Shown one piece after another: positions 1-7,470 of a stretch of DNA of 9,854 bases (position 1 is its first letter; every line of letters begins with the position of its first letter). Origin of the DNA: Bacteroidota bacterium (GTDB lineage Bacteria; Bacteroidota; Bacteroidia; NS11-12g; UBA955); contig VMCP01000168.1 of the NCBI GenBank assembly GCA_008081305.1, forward strand, positions 1 through 9,854, written 5' to 3'. A model generated the notes under the pieces. That model did not search any database. It saw only the letters and a program-made list of their open reading frames with translations, and had not been told where the DNA came from. A program made the position numbers and the translations under genes.

Positions 1-1477
1 TCCTAAAAAATACACCAACTTGGGAGGTAAAATCCCCAAGGGAGCGCTTCTCGTAGGCCCTCCCGGCACGGGTAAAACACTCCTAGCCAAGGCCGTTGCA
101 GGTGAAGCGGGTGTGCCTTTCTTCTCGTTATCTGGATCTGATTTTGTTGAGATGTTTGTTGGTGTGGGTGCGAGCAGAGTTCGTGACTTATTCAAGCAAG
201 CAAAAGAAAAAGCACCAGCCATTATCTTTATTGATGAGATTGACGCTATTGGACGCGCTAGAGGTAAAAACCTCGTTCAGGGTTCAAATGATGAGAGAGA
301 AAATACGCTGAACCAGCTATTAGCAGAAATGGATGGCTTTGGTACGGATACGGGAGTAATTATCCTTGCTGCTACCAACCGGGCAGAAATATTGGATTCT
401 GCTCTTATGCGACCTGGCCGCTTTGATAGACAAATCAGTGTTGATCGACCAGACATTGTAGGTAGAGAGCAAATATTTGGGGTTCATTTAAGACCATTAA
501 CCAAGTTAGGTGAAGATGTAGATGCTCATAGACTTGCTTTGCAAACACCAGGTTTTGCAGGTGCTGAAATCGCTAATGTATGTAACGAAGCAGCCCTTAT
601 TGCAGCACGTCGCAACAAGGAGAAGGTAGAAATGAAAGATTTCCAAGATGCCATTGACCGTGTGATTGGTGGGTTGGAAAAGAAGAATAAGATCATCTCT
701 CCTGAAGAAAAGAAAATCGTAGCATACCACGAAGCTGGTCACGCTGTTGCTGGTTGGTATTTAGAATTTGCCGATCCATTATTAAAGGTATCCATTGTTC
801 CACGCGGAGTAGCGGCTCTGGGCTACGCTCAATACCTTCCTAAGGAACAATATCTATATCGTACGGAACAACTTTTGGATAGTATGTGCATGACACTTGG
901 AGGTCGCGCAGCGGAACAGATTTTCTTTGAGAAGGTTTCCACAGGCGCACAAAATGACCTTGAGAGAATAACCAAACTAGCCTATGGCATGGTCACCAAT
1001 TACGGTATGAGCAAAAAAGTTGGACAAATCAGTTTCAATGATCCAACGGGCGAGTACGGTTATCAACGTCCTTACTCTGAGAAAACTGCTGAGCTTATTG
1101 ACCAAGAGGTGCGTAAGATGATTGACGATGCTTACGTAAGAACCATAGAACTTCTTACAGAGAAGAAGTCAGAGGTTGAGGCCATAGCCAAAGAACTCCT
1201 TACGAAAGAAATCATTTTTAAAGGAGATATTGAACGTATTATTGGGGCTCGTCCTTATGAAGAGGATGAAGTATCTCAACAGGTGTCTCAAATGAATCAA
1301 CCGAAAGCTCAAATTGATGCGCCAGTAGACGATTCACAGGTAACCACAGAATCAGATGAAAATACCGATTCTAATGCGCCTATTGAAGGTTCAACCGATG
1401 CAAATAGTTCAGCATCTACTACCGAAAATCAAAGCGGCGAGAACAAGGATAATCCCGAAGAGGAATCCCAATCTTAA
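1..1477 (+). CDS. ftsH: ATP-dependent zinc metalloprotease FtsH, 3' part (N-terminus outside window)
   Basis: FtsH is a membrane-anchored hexameric AAA+ protease that extracts and degrades misfolded membrane proteins and some short-lived cytosolic proteins. The reading frame is open from base 2 (Pro-Lys-Lys-Tyr-Thr-Asn-Leu, then Gly-Gly-Lys), which matches the start of the FtsH AAA module, so the TTG at base 20 is internal and not a start. About 490 residues are present; the two membrane helices, the periplasmic domain and the beginning of the AAA domain are missing. Visible motifs are Walker A GPPGTGKT (56-79), the pore-loop segment FVEMFVGVG, Walker B IIFIDEID (about 221-244), the second region of homology with RPGRFDR, the zinc-binding HEAGH (728-742) and the third zinc ligand Asp in QNDLER (956-958). 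All key residues are intact. The last 70 or so residues (about 1253-1474) form an acidic Ser/Asp/Glu/Asn/Gln-rich tail, probably disordered. The gene is convergent with the next one, 21 bp apart. Family identification is very secure. Confidence 0.97.
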   Translation, partial: PKKYTNLGGKIPKGALLVGPPGTGKTLLAKAVAGEAGVPFFSLSGSDFVEMFVGVGASRVRDLFKQAKEKAPAIIFIDEIDAIGRARGKNLVQGSNDERENTLNQLLAEMDGFGTDTGVIILAATNRAEILDSALMRPGRFDRQISVDRPDIVGREQIFGVHLRPLTKLGEDVDAHRLALQTPGFAGAEIANVCNEAALIAARRNKEKVEMKDFQDAIDRVIGGLEKKNKIISPEEKKIVAYHEAGHAVAGWYLEFADPLLKVSIVPRGVAALGYAQYLPKEQYLYRTEQLLDSMCMTLGGRAAEQIFFEKVSTGAQNDLERITKLAYGMVTNYGMSKKVGQISFNDPTGEYGYQRPYSEKTAELIDQEVRKMIDDAYVRTIELLTEKKSEVEAIAKELLTKEIIFKGDIERIIGARPYEEDEVSQQVSQMNQPKAQIDAPVDDSQVTTESDENTDSNAPIEGSTDANSSASTTENQSGENKDNPEEESQS

Positions 1478-1498
1478 GGTCTGATAATAATTTTTGGA

Positions 1499-3325
1499 TC
1501 AAGCCTTCAACTCTTGAAGTTGAATAAGTTTGTGATAAAGCTTTTGGTTGGCTATGAGTTCTTTGTGGGTACCCGTCTCAATCACTTCACCTTGATCTAA
1601 AACCACAATTTTATCTGCGTGCATAACCGTACTTAAACGATGTGCAATGACAATGCTGGTTCGGTCTTTCATGAGCAACTCTAATGCCTTTTGTACGGCC
1701 TTTTCACTCTGACTATCTAGTGCCGAGGTTGCCTCATCTAAGATTAGTATTTCAGGGTTTTTGAGCAAGGCTCTTGCAATCGAAAGTCTTTGCTTTTGAC
1801 CACCTGAAAGCTTACCTCCACGCTCTCCTATTTCCGTATCATAGCCATTCTCAAAGGACATGATGAAATCATGCGCATAGGCCGCTTTGGCTGCTTCCTC
1901 TACCTCTCTTTGTGTTAATTCTGGCAAACCCAAGGCGATATTATTTCTAACGGTATCGTTAAACAATATACTCTCCTGGCTAACCACGCCAATTAAATCC
2001 CTTAAACCTTCTTGGGTAAACTTCCTTATATCCTTACCATCCAGTAGAATTGCTCCATCACTCACATCATAAAACCTTGCGATTAAGTCTGTGAGTGTGG
2101 TTTTACCTGCTCCAGAAGGTCCAACTAGTGCTACTGTTTGCCCTTTCTTTACATCAATATTGATATTTTTAATCACCTTGGCTTCCGAGTGATATTCAAA
2201 CGAAACATTTTTAAGTTCTAATCCTACATTGAAGACAGGCGTATCTGGCTGTTGTGGGTCTTCCACAACAACAGGTGCCGTCACCAATTCTTGAATTCGT
2301 TCTAAACTCGCCATTCCCTTTTGTGCGGCATATAAAGCATTAGAAAAAGCCTTAAAAGGGGGTATTAGTTGACTAAAAATAGCGAAATATCCCAGAAAGA
2401 ACTCAGGGTCTAATTCACCTCTAAATACCATACTTCCACCTAACCACAACAATAAGGCAGACACACTAATACCTACAGTTTCCGAAACCGGTGATGATAA
2501 ATCATATCTGCGTTGAACAGAGATATTATTACGCGTATACTCCTGGTCCTGCTTTTCATAACGACTGTAAAAGTATTTAGATGCATTGAACGCTTTGATG
2601 ATTCTAATTCCACCCAAGGTTTCCTCAAAAGAGCTCATTACACGACCTAATAATTGCTGGTTTTTTGTGCTTTTTCGTCTAAGAGACCTACCAATCAAGC
2701 CAATAATGATCGCGGTGAGGGGTAAAAACAACAGGATATATAGCGTTAGTTTGGCTGATAACACAACCAAGGCAATCATAAAAATGATGATATTTAACGG
2801 CTGAAAATATAATGCTTCCAATGATACCATCAGAGCAAATTCAATTTCTTTGATGTCATTACTCATTCGAGAAATCAAATCACCCTTGCGCTCATTATTG
2901 AAATATGCAATAGGCAGTTTAAGGCATTTCTCATAAATGTCGAGTCGCATTTTACGAATGCTCTTATTACGGATCAGCACCATAAAATTCATGGCAGTGT
3001 AGCGCGATACATTCTTAAATAAAGTAACAATGACCAACCCAATACTTAGGTAAGCCAATGCTTGAAAGGGCTCGCCTTTAGCTAAATCAGAAAACCAATC
3101 AAGAAAATCACGGTATACATGGGAAAACCAATCACCCACACCATAGGTAGAGGATTTAATCTCATTCGTTTCTTCCGCCTTTCCAAAAAGAATTTTCAGA
3201 ACCGGCATGATCATCAATAGGGATATCAGATTGAAAACGATGTAAAAGAAATTGAAGATGAAGTTTCCAAAAATCAACCCCTTGTAATCAGCTGCATAAC
3301 GCAGAAACTTAAATACCGCTTTCAA
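1499..3325 (-). CDS. MsbA-type ABC half-transporter (fused permease and ATPase), TTG start
   Basis: This 608-residue protein has the type IV ABC exporter layout: six membrane helices (roughly residues 14-45, 88-106, 174-191, 193-212, 281-303 and 308-335), then a nucleotide-binding domain. ATPase motifs are complete: A-loop Tyr378, Walker A GPSGAGKT (402-409), Q-loop Gln450, signature LSGGQ (506-510), Walker B LILDE with catalytic Glu531, D-loop SALD and switch His562. It should therefore work as a homodimer with two active sites. The family includes MsbA lipid A flippases and multidrug exporters. The MsbA role is the best guess here, but substrate cannot be read from sequence. The loop between helices 1 and 2 is long (about 40 residues) and presumably periplasmic. 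The only plausible start is TTG at 3325-3323: an in-frame TGA lies two codons upstream, and the first internal Met (residue 38) would remove helix 1. The terminator at 3361-3388 separates it from the upstream gene on the same strand, so it probably has its own promoter. Confidence 0.93.
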   Translation of the reverse strand: MKAVFKFLRYAADYKGLIFGNFIFNFFYIVFNLISLLMIMPVLKILFGKAEETNEIKSSTYGVGDWFSHVYRDFLDWFSDLAKGEPFQALAYLSIGLVIVTLFKNVSRYTAMNFMVLIRNKSIRKMRLDIYEKCLKLPIAYFNNERKGDLISRMSNDIKEIEFALMVSLEALYFQPLNIIIFMIALVVLSAKLTLYILLFLPLTAIIIGLIGRSLRRKSTKNQQLLGRVMSSFEETLGGIRIIKAFNASKYFYSRYEKQDQEYTRNNISVQRRYDLSSPVSETVGISVSALLLWLGGSMVFRGELDPEFFLGYFAIFSQLIPPFKAFSNALYAAQKGMASLERIQELVTAPVVVEDPQQPDTPVFNVGLELKNVSFEYHSEAKVIKNINIDVKKGQTVALVGPSGAGKTTLTDLIARFYDVSDGAILLDGKDIRKFTQEGLRDLIGVVSQESILFNDTVRNNIALGLPELTQREVEEAAKAAYAHDFIMSFENGYDTEIGERGGKLSGGQKQRLSIARALLKNPEILILDEATSALDSQSEKAVQKALELLMKDRTSIVIAHRLSTVMHADKIVVLDQGEVIETGTHKELIANQKLYHKLIQLQELKA

Positions 3326-3332
3326 GACTCAA

Positions 3333-3340
3333 CAAAATTA
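3333..3340 (-). promoter_or_regulatory. Possible -7 box for the MsbA-type gene
   Basis: Read on the minus strand the sequence is TAATTTTG, an exact match to the Bacteroidota -7 consensus TAnnTTTG. It lies only 7 bases before the TTG start codon, so the transcript would be almost leaderless, and no -33 TTG/TTTG is seen at the usual distance. The position just after the upstream gene's terminator is sensible, but an 8-base match with four fixed T/G positions in AT-rich DNA can arise by chance. The call is weak. Confidence 0.25.
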
Positions 3341-3360
3341 GGGAATAAGTAGGCGTATAA

Positions 3361-3388
3361 AAAAAGGGAGGCAGTAGCCTCCCTTTTT
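3361..3388 (-). terminator. Rho-independent terminator of the large T9SS gene
   Basis: This is a perfect inverted repeat: 12-base arms AAAAAGGGAGGC (3361-3372) and GCCTCCCTTTTT (3377-3388) around the 4-base loop AGTA. On the minus strand the GC-rich stem core is followed by a run of seven T (3365-3359). The hairpin begins 19 bases after the stop codon of the 1063-residue gene, as expected for an intrinsic terminator. The + direction also gives a stem followed by a T run (five T), so it could work both ways, although no + strand gene ends here. Confidence 0.9.
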
Positions 3389-3407
3389 AAAATTATAAAT
3401 CATACTA

Positions 3408-6400
3408 TTAATTAATGATCATTTTTTCTGTGTAATGCACTCCATCGATGGTTTCTACTTCTACCATATATATCCCTGCATTCGCCGCAATATCCAATTT
3501 AACGGATTTTCCTGCGCTAGAAGCACGAGCACCTTCAAAGTAAACTCTACCATCCAAGCCTAATACCTTCACTCTTTGTACCTTATAATCTGCATCGTAT
3601 ATGTAGAACGACCCAGTATTGGGATTAGGGAATAACTTTAAAGAAGCATTTGCAAATGTCTTCACACTGCTTGGCTCGTTATCCAATATGGTTACCGTTA
3701 ATACAGAATCTGCGCCGATGCTTCCAGCACCATCCATGTTTCTTAGGGCGAAAATCAAGGTTTTTGTTCCATCGCCTTCGGTATCATCAGAAATATTGGC
3801 TTTTACGGTGTAAAAATTATTGTTTTTTACAACCGAAATGGTTCTTGTTTGATAGTCAAAATCAATTGGAGACACTGCTGTTCCTCCAATCTGAACTAGA
3901 TCTACTTTGAAGTTTTCATCGGTTGGGTTTACCCTTAGGTTCATTACCAATGAATCAGCTAGCTCAGTGATGGTCTCAGAAGTTTTCTCAAAACGAATCA
4001 CAGGTAATGTAGCGGTTGTAAAATCATTCAAACTTCTAGGGGTTAAGTAATACTTCTCTTTATATGGTGCACGATTATCGAATTGAGAACCTATTCCTGC
4101 TACGTTAAAATAACCCTCTGGTGCTGGTGTACCATCGATATTTGTTTCAGCATCAATATGTAAAGTATCTAAATGTCCTGAAGATGTTTCAACTCGAACA
4201 TAGCGCCACGTATTATCTGTAATGACATCTACAGGCCATTCGAATGGATCAATCAAACGAACACGATTGAGCTGCACCAATTCGGATTCTGTTTGTTCAT
4301 TGATATCCGTTACCACCACTGGGTTTCTCAAAGTAACACCCGAGAACTTACGTATTACTGTATCTATACTCTCCATTTGAGCGGTACCCTGGAACTGTCC
4401 GATTTTACCCTGAACAAGAACAGAATCACCCTCTTTTACATTGTATTTAAAGGTATTTACAGAGGAGAACACTTGAATTCCACCTGTATAGTCACGGACA
4501 GTAAACGACAAACCCGTTGTTCTCATATTTACACCGTAAACCACACCATTGATTCTACAGTTAACACCCAATGAATCTACTTGGCCATCACTTTTAGTTT
4601 GTGCCGAAACCGTGGCAATATTGTAAATAGGCAAGTCATTGTCCTGAACACGAATTAAGAATGTATCAGGCTTAAGAATGGTGGTATTAGAAACATCAAT
4701 CAAACCAAATTTGATGGTTTCCAAACCTTCATAATCGTCATCATCCTCAATTGGAATATTAAACACGATGGTATCCGGAGTAGTATTATCTATACTCTTA
4801 AGTTGAGAAACTGGGTTAAAGGTGAAATCCAAGCCACCCTTAGCTGAACTCTCTGCCGTCAGTAAACGCAAGGCAAAATCAGCACCCGCATCTTTCTTTT
4901 CTGTCACTGCAATCTTCACAGGAACGGAACCAACACCTTCATCTACAGTAACATCGGATCCAACCATCATAATGCTGGAGGGACCGTCGTTATCTTCAAG
5001 AATAATGAGCATCGTACTGTCTTTAATGGTAGCTAAACCTGTTTTCTGGCGTAACACCAGTACAATGGTATCATCCCAGTCGTAGGAAACATCATCACCA
5101 ATATAGGCCACGATTTTTGCACTATCTGGTCCAGTGGATAAACCTAAACTGATAGAGGTATCGCTGTAACTATTTTTCCCTAAAGCGAATTCAGATGGTA
5201 CGCGGGTACTATCACTCTTGCTTTTGATGAGAATATCAATATCCGAGGACACTTTAACAGAAGCATCCATCTTCAATTCAATTTCAAGTTTGCCGATTTT
5301 TTCATTCACACTAACCGTCGGTTGAGCAAAAGAAAGCATTGCTTCATCGTTGTCTAGGATTTTAATTTCATAAGTCTTTATATCACCTAAATCAGCATTT
5401 AACGGATTTGTTAGTCGAAGGAAAATATTCTCTGTGCCCTCTGTTAACTGATCATCCTTCAATTCAATTTTTAGCGTGTCCTTCACGTCTAAGCCTGGAT
5501 TGAATTTAACGTTGAAGTTATTGTAAGTACTAATAAAATCTTCCTTATCGGTAGCTGTTCCTCCAGTAACTGAAAGATCGACTTGCTGACTTTCACTACC
5601 TGAGTATTTTCGTTCTATCACAATAATTGCATTGGTATCTGCTTCCGTATAACTAATGCTTGACGACACAAATGAAATTTCTGTAGGCACCATAGGGGCG
5701 TCTTCTTTTTTAAACTCAATGGCTGTTCCACTTCCCCCAGAAGGATTAGCGGTTGAAACAGAATTAGGTCCCCAAGTTCCATCTGCATCCTTTTGAAAGA
5801 ATTCTACCAAACCGGTGGCGTCATTCAAAATTGAAAAAGAACGTACTCCATTATTCAGATCGTTTGGAATAATGCTTCCCCACATCCCTTTTTGGTTATG
5901 TACGTTAGAACTGTAAAACGAAGGTCTTGTGGGTAGCGTAGCCCCTGTGTAGGTTCCACCTTCCATGCTCGTAATGCTGAGCGGTCGACCAATACCATTT
6001 TCATCATCGTATAAAGCAACAAAGTAATCTGGATCGGCATAAGACTCACCATAAACACCTGTTCCTTCATTGCTAGAAGCATTTGTTCCAAACGATATCA
6101 CCGTAAGAGAATCCGCAAGATACAAGTAACTTGTATCCATAGGAGATGCGGTGGTATTAATTAAGGTAAGCCCAATGTATACGGCGTTACCATCGGCAAA
6201 GGTTGAACTTCCATCACCAACCAAGCCAATCCAGAAGTCTGCACTACCCATCATATCGGTTTCGATGGTATCGTGGCCTCCAGCGGTTGAGAAAGAATGA
6301 GAACTAACATGTCGGTGGTTACTACCATCCATGTATACGGTACTTCCCGCACCATCCAATAAAATAGCGGTATCTAATTCACTCGCATCTAAACAACGTG

Positions 6401-6599
6401 CGATGTATTTGAATGTACTACTCGGCATAAGACCATCAAATCGAAGCCTAGCGTAGGTAATCATGGCTTCACTGTTGGAGCCAGAGGTTAAGTATTGGGG
6501 TACTACCACACTACTCACAGACATTGAGCTGCGCTGACCAAAAGCGGTCGAATAAACCGTTAGGAGCACGGCTAAACTGAGTAAAAATCTCTTCATCAT
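3408..6599 (-). CDS. Large secreted multi-domain protein with Calx-beta modules, OB-fold-like region and T9SS type A sorting domain
   Basis: This 1063-residue protein has a clear signal peptide (MMKRFLLSLAVLLTVYSTAFG, about residues 1-21), so it crosses the inner membrane by Sec. The C-terminal 78 residues (986-1063) carry PNPNTGSF, a VKVLGLDGRVY strand, AGIYMVEV and a final EKMIIN, which is a type A T9SS sorting domain; this predicts export across the outer membrane and surface attachment or release. Between them lie a beta-rich region of about 280 residues that I do not recognise (23-300), Calx-beta-like modules at about 306-419, 421-538 and 541-656 (each ending near LDNDE, EDNDG, QDNDL), an OB-fold-like region at 658-860 that reads as two units, and a fourth Calx-beta-like module at 866-976 ending LDNE. 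Modules 1 and 3 keep the acidic DDxxxEGxE calcium-type motif; 2 and 4 are degenerate. There is no recognisable catalytic domain, so an adhesin or structural surface role is an inference. Start is ATG 6599-6597 or the adjacent ATG. It has its own promoter candidate and terminator. Confidence 0.92.
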   Translation of the reverse strand: MMKRFLLSLAVLLTVYSTAFGQRSSMSVSSVVVPQYLTSGSNSEAMITYARLRFDGLMPSSTFKYIARCLDASELDTAILLDGAGSTVYMDGSNHRHVSSHSFSTAGGHDTIETDMMGSADFWIGLVGDGSSTFADGNAVYIGLTLINTTASPMDTSYLYLADSLTVISFGTNASSNEGTGVYGESYADPDYFVALYDDENGIGRPLSITSMEGGTYTGATLPTRPSFYSSNVHNQKGMWGSIIPNDLNNGVRSFSILNDATGLVEFFQKDADGTWGPNSVSTANPSGGSGTAIEFKKEDAPMVPTEISFVSSSISYTEADTNAIIVIERKYSGSESQQVDLSVTGGTATDKEDFISTYNNFNVKFNPGLDVKDTLKIELKDDQLTEGTENIFLRLTNPLNADLGDIKTYEIKILDNDEAMLSFAQPTVSVNEKIGKLEIELKMDASVKVSSDIDILIKSKSDSTRVPSEFALGKNSYSDTSISLGLSTGPDSAKIVAYIGDDVSYDWDDTIVLVLRQKTGLATIKDSTMLIILEDNDGPSSIMMVGSDVTVDEGVGSVPVKIAVTEKKDAGADFALRLLTAESSAKGGLDFTFNPVSQLKSIDNTTPDTIVFNIPIEDDDDYEGLETIKFGLIDVSNTTILKPDTFLIRVQDNDLPIYNIATVSAQTKSDGQVDSLGVNCRINGVVYGVNMRTTGLSFTVRDYTGGIQVFSSVNTFKYNVKEGDSVLVQGKIGQFQGTAQMESIDTVIRKFSGVTLRNPVVVTDINEQTESELVQLNRVRLIDPFEWPVDVITDNTWRYVRVETSSGHLDTLHIDAETNIDGTPAPEGYFNVAGIGSQFDNRAPYKEKYYLTPRSLNDFTTATLPVIRFEKTSETITELADSLVMNLRVNPTDENFKVDLVQIGGTAVSPIDFDYQTRTISVVKNNNFYTVKANISDDTEGDGTKTLIFALRNMDGAGSIGADSVLTVTILDNEPSSVKTFANASLKLFPNPNTGSFYIYDADYKVQRVKVLGLDGRVYFEGARASSAGKSVKLDIAANAGIYMVEVETIDGVHYTEKMIIN

Positions 6600-6615
6600 A
6601 AATTAGCTTGAATAA

Positions 6616-6623
6616 CAAAAATA
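6616..6623 (-). promoter_or_regulatory. Candidate Bacteroidota -7 promoter box for the large T9SS gene
   Basis: The minus-strand sequence TATTTTTG matches TAnnTTTG exactly, the -7 element read by the Bacteroidota primary sigma factor. It sits 16 bases before the ATG, which would give a 5' leader of about ten bases. The nearest upstream TTG lies 26 bases further up, longer than the usual spacing to a -33 element, so the -33 side is poor or absent. The intergenic position supports it. Confidence 0.5.
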
Positions 6624-6672
6624 TGGAATTTAAGGCGATTCATGCTCTACAAGCTTTATGGCTCGTCTAAAA

Positions 6673-6682
6673 TGTAATTACA
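6673..6682. repeat. Short perfect palindrome TGTAATTACA between comF and the large gene
   Basis: This is a 10-base self-complementary sequence with no loop, lying 11 bases after the comF-like stop codon and about 50 bases upstream of the -7 candidate for the large gene. It has no spacer and no GC-rich stem, so it is not an intrinsic terminator. It could be a binding site for a dimeric regulator, but a single AT-rich 10-mer of this kind may be chance. Confidence 0.25.
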
Positions 6683-6693
6683 CTGACCATTTA

Positions 6694-7389
6694 TTATGCT
6701 TTTTGAGTGAATCCGAGCGTTAAAATAGTGATGCCCACGTTGTTCTCCTCGTTCAAAGCTCTTACACATGATTCTATGGTAGCTCCGGTTGTCATTACGT
6801 CATCAACCAGAATTACATTTTTTACTCGCTCAGGAAGTTTGGAACAACGATAAACAGATTGGATATTCAACCATCGTTCAACCCTTGATTTTTCTGTTTG
6901 TGATTTCCGGTGTACCGAACGGGTTAATTGATTTCGATTTATTGGGATTCCAGTTGATTTTGCTATTCCATTTGCAATAATCTCCGCTTGATTGTAGCCA
7001 CGCATCCAAAATTTTCTCCTCGCTAAAGGCACAGGCATCAATACCGAACCATGAAGTTGTTTTAATTCGTGTTTCATTTTTCTACCAAGCAAAGACCCCA
7101 TATAAAATGCCAAGTCCTTCCGACCACGATACTTTATTTCCTTGAATAAATCAGCATATATAGAGTGACGTTGATAATTAAGTAAACTCTGTGCCATTAT
7201 AAATTCGCATCGGCCCCATAGAGTTTTGCTCATGGGGTTTTCTAAAGGATCTGAGTGCATACTCAAGGGTAAATCTGAGAAACATCCCAAACAGAGAAAT
7301 TTTTCATATTCTTCAAATACCGCAGAACCACAAAGAAGGCAAAAACGCGGAAAAAGTAAATCAATCACATTAGAAACAGCTGTTCTCAT
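6694..7389 (-). CDS. comF: ComF family protein (zinc finger plus phosphoribosyltransferase fold)
   Basis: This 231-residue protein has the standard ComF size and layout. Near the N-terminus four cysteines form a zinc-finger pattern, C17-x2-C20 and C33-x2-C36. The conserved ComF segment PVPLARRKFWMRGYNQAE lies at about 119-136. The phosphoribosyltransferase PRPP loop, VILVDDVMTTGAT, lies at 192-204. In naturally transformable bacteria ComF is a cytosolic protein needed for bringing single-stranded DNA across the inner membrane, probably with ComFA or the recombination helper proteins; homologues in many other bacteria have no tested role. No other competence genes are visible here. The ATG at 7389-7387 is preceded by GAGGAAAAG about 6 bases upstream on the minus strand, a fair ribosome binding site for this phylum. 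It is divergent from the following transporter gene, with 81 bases between starts. Nothing shows co-transcription with the large gene downstream, but no terminator separates them either. Confidence 0.92.
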   Translation of the reverse strand: MRTAVSNVIDLLFPRFCLLCGSAVFEEYEKFLCLGCFSDLPLSMHSDPLENPMSKTLWGRCEFIMAQSLLNYQRHSIYADLFKEIKYRGRKDLAFYMGSLLGRKMKHELKQLHGSVLMPVPLARRKFWMRGYNQAEIIANGIAKSTGIPINRNQLTRSVHRKSQTEKSRVERWLNIQSVYRCSKLPERVKNVILVDDVMTTGATIESCVRALNEENNVGITILTLGFTQKA

Positions 7390-7452
7390 CGAATCTTTTC
7401 CTCATAGACCGCCGTTTATCTATTCATCCCCCACGCAACCAAATAAAAAACC

Positions 7453-7460
7453 GAAATTTG
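7453..7460 (+). promoter_or_regulatory. Weak -7-like box upstream of the second ABC transporter
   Basis: GAAATTTG matches seven of eight positions of TAnnTTTG and lies 10 bases before the ATG at 7471. The 81-base divergent gap (7390-7470) must hold the promoters of both comF and the transporter, so a signal is expected here, but no -33 TTG is seen and no stronger match is present on either strand. Confidence 0.2.
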
Positions 7461-7470
7461 TTTATCATCC

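Noticed and set aside
1505..1524. Short inverted repeat (TTCAACT / AGTTGAA) near the convergent ends of ftsH and the MsbA-type gene, as a possible shared terminator
   Set aside because: It lies inside the transporter's coding end, is AT-rich and is not followed by a T run on either strand.
4293..4574. 93-residue frame on + inside the large secreted gene
   Set aside because: Antisense shadow of the OB-fold-like region; no family resemblance.
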